From contig CM049321.1 of assembly GCA_026874595.1 (NCBI GenBank), forward strand, positions 12,486,979-12,550,978: a DNA stretch of 64,000 bases. The letters run 5' to 3'. Origin of the DNA: Sipunculus nudus. Lineage: Eukaryota > Annelida > Sipuncula > Golfingiida > Sipunculidae. The notes beneath the pieces were generated by a model that made no database searches, was not told where the DNA came from, and was given only the letters and a program-made list of their open reading frames with translations. Each line of letters begins with the position of its first letter. The stretch's first letter is position 1. The position numbers were made by a program, and so were the translations under genes. This document shows, piece after piece, positions 48,903 through 61,736 of this stretch.

Positions 48903-49852
48903 TACTGTGGTTGGCTTAATATCCGCGGTGGTTTAAAATTCGCTATATTCGCGGTCAGGGCCATACCGTGAAATTAAAACCACGCAGATTTAAACCCTTG
49001 CTGTCATGGGAAAGTAGTTTCTGTAGTCGTCACCAGATAGCGATCGTGGGCATTAGTGGAAAATAAATATAATCCAAATGACGATCATGTCGATGACTGA
49101 CTTCACGATTATTCTCCCCGCTTGTAATGCTTTGTCGACTGTCGGTCGATCTGATCATTTGCCACTTGGAACAACTCTACTCTTTTTTCACATCCAGACT
49201 CGCGGGGATCAGGCAGACCTTTTGTGCGCGGCCGCTTCAGGGATGGCCCCTTCCGTAACTAACTTATATCCATGGAACGATGTTTCATTAACGTAATCCG
49301 AACTTAATATGATCAAGGTAATGTGTAGGGCCCTGTTTATATTGATATGTTATGGCCAAGCTATGAAACCAGTGCCCCTTTGAAGCGGCATCGCAAGCTC
49401 CCGGCAGTGACGGTCTTTGTAATTTGAGCAAAACATGAGCATCAATGTGTACTCATTCCAAGTAAAAATACCCTCAACATAGGGTGCTAGTTTAAACAAG
49501 ACAGGGCCAGTCTTCCTGTGATAACTAACACGGTTTCTTGACCAAAGCATTATTATTTATCACACCTGCACTGACAGGTGAACTGTGGGGAGGTCCTTAT
49601 GGTAGGCCTAATTAACTCTGTCCCGAGCCGGGAAACCCTCGTTAATTAGCTACCAAAAAACAGTCGGCGAGCGTGGTTAATGAGGCGATAAGCAGATACT
49701 AATAACTTGATTAATAGAGAATTGATAACTATTTTGTCGTATATATCAAATTATTACTATATCCCCCATCGCGAAAATTAAATCCCGTGAAATTATGAAA
49801 AATTGCCAGAGCGCGAAAATTGAGCCCCGTATATTCAAAGCCAACCACAGTA
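48903..49852. mobile_element. MITE of the CGCGAA family, 950 bp composite
   Basis: TA-flanked termini CTGTGGTTGGCTT and AAAGCCAACCACAG match the element at 27934, but this one is about twice as long. The middle (about 49080-49700) has no counterpart in the short copy, so it is either a longer family member or carries an insertion. Confidence 0.62.
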
Positions 49853-50299
49853 TCTGATGAGCGAAGTTTGCAAATAACAATGTCCTTTCTTACAACTAAT
49901 CTTTTAATTTATGTTTATGAGAAATCAATCTACCTCTTGTCATTTGGTTATTCATTCAGTCAGCATGGGCATGTGTACCGTGCTTTGGGTACATCATATT
50001 CACAAATTCTGTGGCATACATCTGAACGAGAGATTCCTAAAACTGGATGGGGTACTTTGTCTAATGCTTATTAATTGTGAGTTAAACGAAAATTCCATTA
50101 AGGAGGAACAATCTGAGTTAGTCTTTAAATACCCGATTCTCCTGAGTCATGTTATACCCAAGTACTTATTGAGTACTTTTACAGTCAGAACTCAACCGGT
50201 TTTGGGTCAAAGGATCAAGCATATAGGATGTAATTACAGTTACGTAACTGCTTTGCATTTTTGCCAATTGGACAACCTTCAAAGTTCAGGTAATTAAAA

Positions 50300-53200
50300 C
50301 GCCTTTCTTAATCTATTCAAAACGTTAGAGTAAAAATAAAGCACACTCTTAATCTTAAAATGAACCATTCAGAATGGGGAAGTCTCGTTAGTGGCCAAAG
50401 CTGAATAATACATTCCATCGGAATAATATACGGCCAATAATTATTATAACAACTGTAGTCTTTTACAAGTATACAAACCAAGACGTCCCACCTGCCAGTG
50501 GTACACTGCTAGTCGATATTTAAGAAGAGTGTATGCACGATCTCTAGAGGGCGAGAACGTCGTTTGTAACCCTAGTTTGATATTGTGCACACTTTTGTTA
50601 GTTTCCCAGAAATATCGTCTGCGTTCTCCAACCGTGACCTTTGCCTTTCTTCACTAAACCAATGTATCATCAATGCTTGTTGTAGTCTCTTACACAAACG
50701 AACTGGGTGCTCCATCACCTATTCTTTCATAGTTTGGGTGATCCTTCCTCAAATTAATAAGGGTGTATCAAGGAGAGATTAAATATTTTCAAAGTTATTT
50801 AAAACAAAAAGAATTGAAGCTGGCGCCACCCGCCAAATACGACATGATCAGTATCATCATAAAACATGGAACTAATAATTGCAGCCGTTCTGTAGATATT
50901 TGATAACAGACATTATGTTTGTCTGCATGCACACAGATAATTTCACTGAATATCGAATGAATTAACTCAGAGCCCAGAGAATATGACATAGAAACGTAGC
51001 TTGCTGTTTGTCGTTAAGGTGTCGACGAGGCACATTGATTCAAACATTGATTCTTTTATGATTTCCCTATTCTTAATTTCTCAACTCAAGGCCTTCTAAT
51101 TCTTGAGAGTTTTCCTTTTTACTGTGTTTATTAAGGTATGGATAATATGTGGAATTAATCGTGTATAAGAACTCTTATTTTCAGTTACCTTCCCTACTTT
51201 AAGTGATTAATATGCTGCCCCTGGTGATTGCATTGGTTAATATACCATTTCAACTGTAGAAGGTGTGAGACAAGTGTAGACATTGGACCCGCCAGGTCCT
51301 GCTTATATCATCCGGGTTACATTGTCACATCGGAAGCCCCACCCATATATAACTTAAATATTATACAAAAATATCAAGACGTTAATTTTGCATGGGCCCC
51401 TTAAAATTTGAGACGGACTATTGGGACGGTTCAAATACCAGTTTTTGTGACAATCTCTATACTTCTGTTATGAAAGTCAAGCATTCTCTAATTGATTGCT
51501 GTGCAAATTTATAACCCTTCAAATATTTTACCCTATTCCAAAGCAAAGAAAAGCCATTTGAAACATAAAAATTATTGAGCATAAATCAACACCCTTGAGA
51601 CAAAACCATAAAAAACAACAAAAAACATTTCCCCAAATTAATCATTCATGAAGTATAATAAAACTGAACGAAATTTTTTTTATAAATGCATTTTTTCACA
51701 ATTTCATGAAAAGATATGCTCGTATATAGATTGAAGGCAACAGATGTACTGTATTTTCTAAATATTAAGTTTTATCCGGGTAGACATATATGTGAGGTTT
51801 GATCCCTAACTCAAACCATATATAGTAAAACTATGTTTTATTAATTTGTTCACTTCGCAAAGCGCATGAAAAATTACTTGCAAACACACAAAGGATATGC
51901 AAAAATTCAAACTTATTTGAGAAATCAAGAAGACATTTATGAATTTTATGTTGATAAACATACAGAAACAGCTTTCTCTCAGTTATAAGATTTTATTGGC
52001 CAATGACTTCTTCAAAACTATAGGGTTATATATATTTACCGGCAGTCTTCATGAAAAGTAATAAAGCGTGACGTAAACATTCTTCGCCTGGTGTGATCAT
52101 CCGTGAACACACCTTGATCTATGTTCGCACTTTGTTTTACCTAGTGCCTTTTTATGTTAGTGATGTAAAGCAGTAGTTTGGGCCCGATCCTCTGCTTTGC
52201 CTGGCAAGGCTATGTTTTCTCTGTTATTTAGTCGCATAATTGAAGTTCATGTCATGCGTCGGGGTGCACGCTATTCCAAGGTTTATTAATATATGTTGAG
52301 CGGAAAAATTGGTACCTTAACAAAGTGGTCGTTATTTCGAGGTGACCGCTTTGCTGAAGTCTGTTAGGCGAGGTTTTACTTTATACTGTTATTAAAACCA
52401 AATCGAGTTGTTTTGATATTTACATTTGTTTGGACAGAGCGTATTTGATGGTATTCACTTTAAGCCGCACGTTTTAGTCAGTTGTCCGTATTGGTAGTGA
52501 ATGATGTTATATAGCGTAAAGAACCTCACTCACTGTTATAAAATAGGACAGCTCTCTCTACAAAAAGAAACGAAGTCGCTCAGTAAATAGCTCAAAGGTG
52601 AGATTTTTTATAATCCCTAAGTAAAATAAGACACTTAAAACATAATTACAAAATAAATTACAGTGCATCTGGTTTAAGATATTTAGCGGAATTAGGGAAG
52701 GAAGTGACAGGTTTTAGTCAGCGACCGACGGCTCTTCCTGTTCAAGGTCTCTAAGCATTAATGTGTCTGTTTGGTTGACACCTGACATGATATAACATCG
52801 CTCATTTCAGAGGAACACATGTTTCAAATTTTACCATATGCACGTACATATATACGATCCTGTCACCAAGCTCGGGCTTAGTATGCTTTGATCGTAAAGC
52901 ACTGTTGCGAAATGGGAACCTACATTTTGTCATTCTGTCATCTTTAATAATTACATTGTTCTAGCTAACAGGCTTTATGAAACAAACGCCCGCGTTATCA
53001 GTTATACATTACCCTGCTTTGTAACGTGCATTGTGTAGATGGCCTACTTCTAAGCCACAATACACCACTGAATACTGACGTTCAATAATTGACTTCGTCT
53101 TATACTACACACAATAAACACAGGAAGATTCTAGATTTACGAACGGTCTTTCCACTGTGGCAGAGCCAAGCGCGTTATCAGTGAAAACCCAGTAATAAAT

Positions 53201-53990
53201 ATTTGCTTAATGGTGTATACAGGATGTGAACTCCGTAGGTTTTACTTCGTTTGCATGTGTGCTTGCCAATACACACTGTTTCTCCGGGAAAAAAATTAAT
53301 TTTATGCACATTTATTAATCCCACATCTGTAACAGGAGACTGGCATTCTTTGATATTAATAGAAATGATAACATCCTTTGTTGGAAAAAAATCTATTTGG
53401 AACTAAACACTTTGACAGTCATTATACAAACATTCGGCGAACACTTGTTGAACAACTTTTTTAGTTAAATTTTCCAGACAAAATAATATTTTTAGGGGAG
53501 ACAATAGAAGAAAGCACAAGCATCAAGAACCTAATTGCATCATCAACGTCTTTTTATAATTTGATTGATTGATTTTATTTAGGTAGTCAGATACATGCAT
53601 ATAAAAGAACATTCATAATAAAATACAGTATTATGCCATAACAAAGGATAACGCTAAAAAGTTTAAAAGTATAAACTTATTTCCACAGTGGTCCTTGTGG
53701 TCAAGATTTATGCAAGAGAAAAAGGCCATGCAAGGAATACCTGATATATAAATTAAATTTTATGTACTAATTTACAATCAATAGTATTAAAAATAGATGT
53801 GAATAATGATTAAGAACTGTAAAACATAAAACTATTGCTACATTTTTTAGAAATAGTGTGTGAATAAGACTAATTATACCAAACATAAATAAAAAACAGA
53901 ATATCAAGGGATACATAAAGATATAAATCATGATTAGGCACAGTGTCCATCATAAAGAAAAGAAAAGAGAAAAAAACTCATCAAATTAAG
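50300..53990. other. Intergenic, no gene seen
   Basis: Apart from the duplicated block at 50455-50720, only short, unsupported open frames occur. A GATTGATTGATTTTATTT word near 53563 may be the end of an old repeat. Nothing else is supportable. Confidence 0.5.
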
Positions 53991-54004
53991 ATAATTAACA
54001 ATAG

Positions 54005-54340
54005 AAGTATAGTTTTAAATGTCTAGAGACCAATGGAGCATATCACAGAGTATATAATTTAAATGACTAGAAACCAATGTGGCATATGACAGAGTATAGC
54101 ATATTTTAAATGACTAGAAAACAATTGGTATATCACAGACTGTAGTTTAATTAAAATGACTAGAAAACATTGTTGCATATCACAGAATTGTATAGTTTAA
54201 TTTAAATGACTAGAAACCAAATTGGCATATCACAGACTATGGCATAATTTAATGACTAGAAACCAGTGTGGCATATTTCAGAGTATAGCATAATTAAAAT
54301 GACGAGAAACCGATGTGGTATATCACAGAGTAATTTATAA
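54005..54340. repeat. Degenerate ~47-bp minisatellite
   Basis: ATGACTAGAAACCA followed by GGCATATCACAGA recurs about every 43-50 bp at 54022, 54065, 54112, 54158, 54208, 54253 and 54301. A related word (CTAGACAAAAGCAC) occurs at about 54346 and 54728, suggesting a larger repeat unit of about 380 bp. Confidence 0.8.
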
Positions 54341-54415
54341 ATGTGTCTAGACAAAAGCACTATTAGTATTAACCCTAAATCTGTTTAACAAAGGCCAAAG
54401 AATGTAAAGATATAA

Positions 54416-54418
<3 letters not shown>

Positions 54419-54462
<44 letters not shown>
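54419..54462. repeat. (TA)n microsatellite
   Basis: A TA run of about 44 bp inside the larger degenerate repeat region upstream of the intact RING/B-box gene. Confidence 0.95.
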
Positions 54463-54464
<2 letters not shown>

Positions 54465-54975
54465 TAGACAGTTAAATATTTATCAATTGTCATATAAGTA
54501 ACAAATAACGTTGCCTATCACAGAACATGTTTACTATTTGTCTAAATAAAAAGGACAAATAGTAGTAGATATACCTAAAATAATATGCAGTGGCCAAAGT
54601 GACTGTAAATATGTATATGAAAAGAGAATCCTTCTATATGGCATCTACATATATTATAAAAAAACTAAAATAAACTATAATTTTAAATGGCCAAATATGG
54701 CTTATCGCAGATGATTCACCGTATGACTAGACAAAAGCACCTTTAAGAGTTATTATAGCTGAAACATTATATGCAATGGCAACAAAATCCATATACACAT
54801 ACGAATTATTTGCAAAAGTAATTGATATCAGCAATATACCACAGTTACAGGAGTTTACATTTCACACCCAACAGCCCCATCAGTTCTGAAGGAGGTTATT
54901 TAAATGATACTTTATATAATACATAATTTAAATATTATTGTTGTCTCTCTCTGCAGATACGACCAGATATCCAGC

Positions 54976-56049
54976 ATGGCAGCAAGTAAGGAGCACAGTA
55001 TACTAGACTGCCCAATCTGTTTTGATAATTTGATTCACAGCCAGCCACGGTTTCTGTCTTGCCACCATACTTTCTGTGAAGCTTGCCTTAAGGGTTTAGT
55101 AAACAATAGTAGGCGAGGGACTGTGACCTGTCCAACATGTAGACATAAAACTCATATCCCCGACGGAGATGTTAAAAAACTGAAATTAAATTTCTTTTTA
55201 GAAGGCTTTCAAGAAGAACTCCTTAAGGTAAGGGGTCGCTGTGAGGTATGTATGTGTAATGGAATAAATGCTACTGCATCTTGCCGCTGTTTAGACTGCA
55301 ACGTATATTTCTGTAGAGCTTGTGTTTTGCTTCATGTAGACATATTTAATGCTCATACAACCGAGCCATTTACCAATAAACGGATACAATGCGACGATCA
55401 TAAACAGGAGGCCAAGTACTTATGTCGCACATGCTCCAAAGATTTATGCGCATTCTGTGTCTTCGACCTGTCTTCTTTACACCGTGGCCACAACGTGTCG
55501 CCTATGTCGCAAGAATTCAGTCATTTAACATCATATTATGACAACCTTTGCAGAGGTATGGACGCCCTTAAACAAAATATGCAGCAATGTAATAACAATA
55601 CCCAGCAGAGTCCTAGGGACGAAGCCCTTGGTACACAGATTCTTACGGATACCATAAATGAATCTATTAACAAAGCCAGAAACTACATGGACCGACGGGC
55701 AAATAAAAATAAAGAGGAAATTATACGAAAAATGCAAGAATGCAACCGAAAAATAACGGAATCTTTAGAAGAAGGTTTCTTTGAGTGCAACCGTAGTGTA
55801 AGCCATTGTACTGGTGCTCTTGTTGGAGGTTTTGAAGAGTGCTTCCGAAAACTGTCATATCGTCTCCCTGACGGAAAAGCCATGAAGATCACACATATTG
55901 TTATGCCGGACGGGAGCAAAATTTACCTGACGCCCGAGGACGCAGGAATGTTTGACAACGAAAGTAAAGTTCTCTTCTTGCTACTTGTTATAATCGTTAT
56001 TCTTGTACTCTCTCACATATATGTTTCACATCCCTATGTTACTATTTGA
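54976..56049 (+). CDS. RING, double B-box, coiled-coil protein with C-terminal membrane anchor (intact)
   Basis: This is a single 357-residue coding exon. I chose ATG 54976 because an acceptor (CTCTCTCTGCAG, ends 54956) lies just upstream, making the earlier ATG at 54904 intronic; the relatives also start just before the RING. Residues about 12-57 are a C3HC4 RING (CPICFDNL ... CHHTFCEAC ... CPTCR). B-box 1 follows (CEVCMCNG ... CLDCNVYFCRAC), then B-box 2 (CDDHKQEAKYLCRTCSKDLCAFC), a helical region rich in Glu, Lys and Gln, and a hydrophobic stretch VLFLLLVIIVILVL near residues 330-345 with a short tail. It is probably a tail-anchored E3 ubiquitin ligase of the TRIM class, lacking SPRY or NHL domains. 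It shares layout with the copies at 45.1 and 58.8 kb. Confidence 0.9.
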   Translation: MAASKEHSILDCPICFDNLIHSQPRFLSCHHTFCEACLKGLVNNSRRGTVTCPTCRHKTHIPDGDVKKLKLNFFLEGFQEELLKVRGRCEVCMCNGINATASCRCLDCNVYFCRACVLLHVDIFNAHTTEPFTNKRIQCDDHKQEAKYLCRTCSKDLCAFCVFDLSSLHRGHNVSPMSQEFSHLTSYYDNLCRGMDALKQNMQQCNNNTQQSPRDEALGTQILTDTINESINKARNYMDRRANKNKEEIIRKMQECNRKITESLEEGFFECNRSVSHCTGALVGGFEECFRKLSYRLPDGKAMKITHIVMPDGSKIYLTPEDAGMFDNESKVLFLLLVIIVILVLSHIYVSHPYVTI

Positions 56050-58070
56050 CTATATCTCAATCAGTCAACCAATACTTTATCTTCAGAACAAAGAATTTCA
56101 TAACATGGGGCCACCAAAGGTCTGGTGTATACCGTTTTTTCCAGGCCAACGTATTCTCAGGCGGATCTGATATGTAAAATTAGTATTGAACCTAGTATTG
56201 ATCATGGGCTGAATTGAAAAGCTTGTAATATAAAATTTTATAGTATTTTCCGAAACATTCGATGCTGCCATTTTAAAATAGTACTCTTTTGTTTGGTTTA
56301 AATTCGTGCGACTAACGTCACTGACGTCGCTGTAGGTGTTTAAAGCAATTGCTGCAAGCAATTGTTTATAAAACTTATATATAGTCAGTACAAATTAATC
56401 AGTCGCTGAGGAAGTTTCTGGATTCAGACAAACTGAGTTTCTATTACAGACTAAGTGTGTCTTGATGATCACACAAGAGAAATCAGAAAGTAACAGTAGG
56501 TCAGAACGTTGGCTGCTTATTTATAAGAAAAACTGTTAGTGCCCTGATGTGATCTTAATTTGTCGCTAATGTACGATACTGATTATTCTGTTACTGTCAA
56601 CCCATACAATGCATTTTTGCTTTCTCATGCAGGTCTAAAACGTGAAATGTTGAAAACATCCTTCAATAAAACAGGTTGTTCAGGTATTAATAAATTCGAG
56701 AATATTCTATATTGTGTAACCGCTAAGTAAAAGGCTTGAACAACTGTGAACGTTAATAAAAACAATAGGGGCCGCTGATAATCTTGGTTCATCTGTCATA
56801 ATCCGCACTACCAATTGTTTCTCCTGCTAATCAATGTAATAAACGGTTGATGCATCATCTGCATGCTGGAGATGAAGATAAGTCTACAACCATGGAACAC
56901 ACATTGGCTAAAGGTATTATGACTTGGGGAAAATTGGGATATTTAATATCTTCTAGAAATTCCCCTTAATAAACTTTAGGGAAACTGAAGAGATTAATAT
57001 CTTATTTTAATGAAATAAAATGATATCACTATTATTATTATAACATTTCTCCGCTTTCTATATGTGATTTTACCCACCGTAGAAAAAAAGATGTATCTCT
57101 TCCTCAGTCTATACACACTCTTGCCAAAGACAATCCATATAGCGGGATGCGTACATCTGTGTCTGAGAAGGTTGATTAACCGTGCATGTTAGCCCCATGT
57201 TTCCATTAGTAGTGAATCTAATGCCAAAACGGATCGCACACGAGTATGACAACAGTAAACTTATCTCATACATAGGAACGGACGGTAATTAGCTCCTAGA
57301 TATCTACGCGTGAGGGCGTGTATCAAGGTAGTTTTATTTGTAGTTCTCACCTACAACAAGACACTCTACCATTTCGCGTATCATATTTAGTTACAAAACA
57401 TTGCACGTAGTTGCTAGTAATTAGGTTTTTAGGCTCCCAGACAGCTCTTCATGAAGCGATGACTCGCAGGCTACTATCAACGACCGTAATGCATATCTGC
57501 GTTTTGACTATTGGCACAGGTGTTGTCTGTGAGCTAGTCTTGACGGATATGACATGCTTTAGCTCTCTTTTCACCATGCTTTCAAAAGGAAATTTTTTTA
57601 TATAATTTCTAATTGTTATATACTATTCAAAATCAGAAAATTAAATATTAGGAACCTATCGATCCACTAAACATTTATGCGTGCCAAGACATTTGTTACA
57701 AATTGTCGACCTTTGCATATAAAGAGTATTGTGCGGCAGGTATCCGTTTAAACACACGCCCACGCAATGAGACCCAGATAGACCTCCAAGTATTAATGCA
57801 TATACAACCTATACCCTATATACACTGATCAAAGCAACCGTGTTATCAGTGACAACCTATAATTCATCAGTATATGATCTCGGTGGCATATTCAATATAT
57901 GAACTCCGTTATTATGATCTCCGTCTGTCTGTGTGGCAGGCCATGAAGTAGTTGGCCGGGAAAAATGTCATATACTGATAGTCACTTCCACTTCTGTGGA
58001 AGAGAGAGATTGTTTTCCTTTTCTTAACTGTGACTTAGATTAAAGTGGCATGCAAATTATGTTTAAAATA
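56050..58070. other. Intergenic, no gene seen
   Basis: This is AT-rich sequence downstream of the intact RING/B-box gene. Open frames here are short and show no recognisable domain. Confidence 0.5.
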
Positions 58071-58074
58071 CATG

Positions 58075-58493
58075 CAGTGGTTGGCTTTAAATCGAAAGGC
58101 TAAAATTTCGCCATTGTTTCATTTTGAACATTTCGCGAGGGTTCCATTTTTGCGATTGCATCAGAACCTATAAATCTACCTACAGCAGAATTTGTATTTA
58201 TTTAAAATCTACCATAAATCCTACTATACCTCACTCATTTCTGGTTCACTCATTAAATTGTGACCTCTGTCACAGTCCGCTGTGATTATTGCACGTTTTA
58301 TAACAAATAATGCCTTTACGCGCAGGCCAGTTTGGATACCATGTACACATTTTTTGCTGGTTAGGTTGTTTCCTTCCTGTTCATCTTAGTTGATGGGACA
58401 TCTTTTTCCCGAAATTTTAATATTCGCAATTATTTTACGCTCGCGAATATCGCCAAATTGAAACCCTTGCAAATAATAAGGCTACTACAGTGT
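58075..58493. mobile_element. MITE of the CGCGAA family, diverged copy
   Basis: Termini CAGTGGTTGGCTTT and AAGGCTACTACAGTG, with mirrored TTTCGCGAGG and CTCGCGAATATCGCC words, match the 27934-28366 element. It ends about 300 bp before the decayed RING/B-box gene. Confidence 0.62.
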
Positions 58494-58790
58494 GTTACTA
58501 CTACTATTTAAGGTGCCTCTCCCCTCTGTGTTCCCATTGTTAGTCCACAAACGTTAAGTACTGGAAATGCCCCAGCTTTCTTTTGCTCATGTTAAGAATA
58601 CCTGTCAAATGTTTAGACTGAAATGTTATACTATGCTCGCATTTAAAGCTTATTGGTACCATCTAAAAAAATACCTGAAAAATTAAATTTTCCGGCTCCT
58701 ACTCTTTTTTTTTATCAGATTTGACTGTTTCTAGAATGATACATATAATACTAAATATACTTTGTGTAAATATGGATTTGTTAAAGATTT

Positions 58791-60042
58791 AATGAGGTAT
58801 CAAATACATAACACTATACAAGACTGTCCGATCTGTTTTGATACGATAGTTCACAAACAGCTAAACCTTCTAATTTGTCACCCTACATTTTGCGAAGCTT
58901 GCTTTCGGCATTAGCTGGACAATGATAGGCGAGGAACAGTAATTTTCCCGACGGTATGATATAAAACCCACATTCATCGTGGAAATGTTAAAGGGGCCAA
59001 ATCACCTTTAAAGCATGTTGAATTAACAAAAAAAAATAGCTTCTTCCCTTTTTAATAAATTTTTACTTGCCAAAACATTGCCCAGAAACCGTTTGCTTAC
59101 TCCTGTAAACGATTGTTAAAAACAGTGAACCGTGCGCGATCAAAAGTGTCAACATAAACATAGCGCGTGGGACTCTGTGCATCGCCGAGCCACAACACTT
59201 GCCAATTACGAGATCCCCTTTCTGACTGGGAACAAAAATGTAATACACGTTCCACCAGGCTGAAAATTCGTGTGTTGCGGCTCACAATCGGATCTCCTGT
59301 CAAGCGGCCTTGATAAACAGATATATGTGGACTGTGTTTACAAACACGCAGAGCCATGACAAGGTGTTAAACAGCCCTATGTGAGGTACTGAGACTGTGT
59401 GCTGGAATGTTATTGCTGTAAAACTTTAGTATAAAGCAAAAGTGAACTGATAGTGTGAAAGAATAGGCATAATATTGCTCCTGATTATGTCCCTTTAAAA
59501 AGCTCACTTTAAACTTTACCCTGCAAGGTTTTCAAGAAGATCTCAATAAGACCGGGAATTGTACTGACGTATGCCTCTGTAAGGGATTAAATATCAATGT
59601 ATCTCACCTCTCCTTAGAATGTAATCTGCATTTCCGTGATGACTGTCTTCTTGCTACATATAGATATATTTCATTATCATGATACCGAAACCAACACCGG
59701 AAGGAATATAATGTTCCGATCATTAATAAAAAGTCAAGTACCTTTTGTAGCTCATGCAGCAGAAATGTTTATTCTTTGTGTGTCACGATTTGCCGTCACA
59801 GCACCATGACTAATATGACGTTCTTTGAAACTGATAACATAAAATCTCATTTTGGTATTAACTCAATGATGGTTTTACCCGAGCACGTCTTTTTAGGTAT
59901 AAATGCGCTAAAGCGAGTTGTAGTTGGAGTTGGAGTTGATGGTCTTGCTGCTGATCACTTTATTCGTGCTAGTAACATATTTTGTTTACTTATCCCTTCT
60001 ATTTACTTTTTCATTTTTGCTTCATGGGTATTTGCTTGTTAA
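58791..60042 (+). pseudogene. RING/B-box pseudogene interrupted by a MITE
   Basis: Homology to 54976-56049 starts with QDCPICFDTIVHKQ and CHPTFCEAC, then a TAG stop and lost RING cysteines. At 58988 the gene is split by a 503-bp TTAA-flanked insertion; past it the same frame resumes at 59495 with LQGFQEDLNKTGNC. B-box 1 is degraded (VCLCKGLN...), followed by stops and a B-box 2 relic (FCSSCSRNVYSLC). The coiled coil is almost entirely missing, and the end (from about 59868) keeps a hydrophobic segment LLIPSIYFFIFASWVFA. It is clearly non-functional. Confidence 0.82.
58992..59494. mobile_element. 503-bp TTAA-target MITE (piggyBac-like)
   Basis: Inverted ends AGGGGCCAAATCA and, reversed, AGGGACATAATCA are flanked by TTAA at 58988-58991 and 59495-59498. 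Removing the element and one TTAA restores the reading frame of the surrounding pseudogene, which matches the intact paralog (GTTAAAAA at 55169). TTAA targets are typical of piggyBac-type transposition. It has no coding capacity. Confidence 0.85.
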
Positions 60043-60521
60043 GTTTATGCATTCTGCTCTTGTACCTTTGATTAAAACGTCTGGTGACTGTAGCAAGAAG
60101 ATTAACTACAGGCGTATAACGCTAGTTATTGCCTGCTCGAGACTTTTTATTATGTAATTTTGCTTGAATGTAATAACCCTTTATGGTAACGTCTGACTAT
60201 CAATTTGGAAAAAGCCGATCTACTGATATGTGTTTTTATACCCTAAGGAAGTGTCACTCAGCTTTCACAAAGTAAAGACTACCTTGCGCTCTTGATCCCT
60301 ATCAAGATGGTCATAAAACATATAATTCCACAATAGCAGTTCTAAGATAAGACTCTATGTAGATACTTATGCTGACCTAATGCTGTAGATTTTCAAAAAT
60401 ACATGAATCACCCAAGATTATATTGCAGTCTATATTCTACATATATATTATATTGTCTATATACTATTGCAGTTTATATAAACACAAATAAGTGCCAAAT
60501 ATTCAACATTGAAATGTCCAA

Positions 60522-60523
<2 letters not shown>

Positions 60524-60568
<45 letters not shown>

Positions 60569-60720
60569 CATGGGGCAATCGTAACCAGGGATCGTAATCG
60601 ATTACAATCGATTGCATTTTTTTAAAGTAATCGTAATCGTAATCGATTACATTTTTTTAAAGGAAAGTAATTGTAATCGTAATCAATTACTTTCCCAATG
60701 TAATCGTAATCATGATAATT
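60524..60720. repeat. (TA)n followed by TAATCGATTAC-type repeat
   Basis: A TA run (60524-60564) is followed from about 60585 by repeated GTAATCGTAATCGATTAC-like words and their complements to about 60715. The words are self-complementary, as in subterminal repeats of some DNA transposons. No element body was recognised. Confidence 0.75.
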
Positions 60721-61736
60721 AGATATTAACTTTTATAATTTTTATATATAACTTTTGTGTTTCCAATTTTAAAAAAAAGATACAGTTAATGTTTCCTAAA
60801 TCATTTATCTTTCATGTTTAGCACTGATTAAAAACCTCATTTAGAGTGAAGTATGCAGCTGTTATGACACCTGACAGCCATCATATCATACTTAGGTAGT
60901 ATATGTATCCAATGGAAGCTAGGTGGATTGTTTGTGTGAGCATTTTGAGATGAAATAAGGAGGAATCAATAAAATCAGCATTTTATATTTAATTTCTATC
61001 ATATTTAATATAGTCATCATAGCTTTGTTAAAGACCATGATGAAGTGGTCAACTGAGCAGTTATAGAAAGGCAGGTAATATTCACCTGCCAATTACCTCT
61101 TGAGCAAATCACCTTATTAGTATATGAGCAAAGACTTTATTTATTACCTAGTCATTATTAATTGCTTAGCTAATTAGCTGAGAAGGGGGAAGGGTATGGT
61201 ACTTCCATGGAGAAAGAATTAGATTTTCCATGGAACTACAGAGGGAGTCCAGCTCTTATCCAGGAGGTGTACACAGAGAAAGATATCAAAAGCGCATGGC
61301 TTCCTTGTTGTATGCAGTGTTTGCCAATGTAGTGCTCTAAACCAGCCGCTGGTCTTCGGCAGATCCTTGTGTAGAACACCTCAGCCTTTGTGGGTAAAGC
61401 AAAGCTATATCCAGCTGGTGACAAAATCAGATGCAACCGCCCCTGTAGTGGCTTATATTAGGTCACAGGTTATCATGCTTGTGCTCTCCTCTACGCCTTG
61501 TTATGTTATATGTGAGACTGCCCACAAGTTTAAGCATACATTACCGAACAGTCTTAACATACAACATTATGGCCAGTTACATTTGTACATCATCATGCCC
61601 AGTGGGGCCTGCAAACACGAATCTGTCTACAAATAGAGAAATAAGATTTCATGGGCATTTTATATCCAAAAAAAAACTCAGAAAATGGAAAAATGGAAGG
61701 AGCATGAACAGACATGGACATTATATTCTGGTTAAG
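60721..61736. other. Intergenic, no gene seen
   Basis: No supported gene. One imperfect inverted repeat (TTCCATGGA ... TCCATGGAA) lies at about 61203-61236. The stretch ends at the sharp left edge of the segmental duplication. Confidence 0.5.

Noticed and set aside
48729-50297. Several 70-130-codon open frames
   Set aside because: No domain, start context or splice support; most overlap a MITE or each other in different frames.
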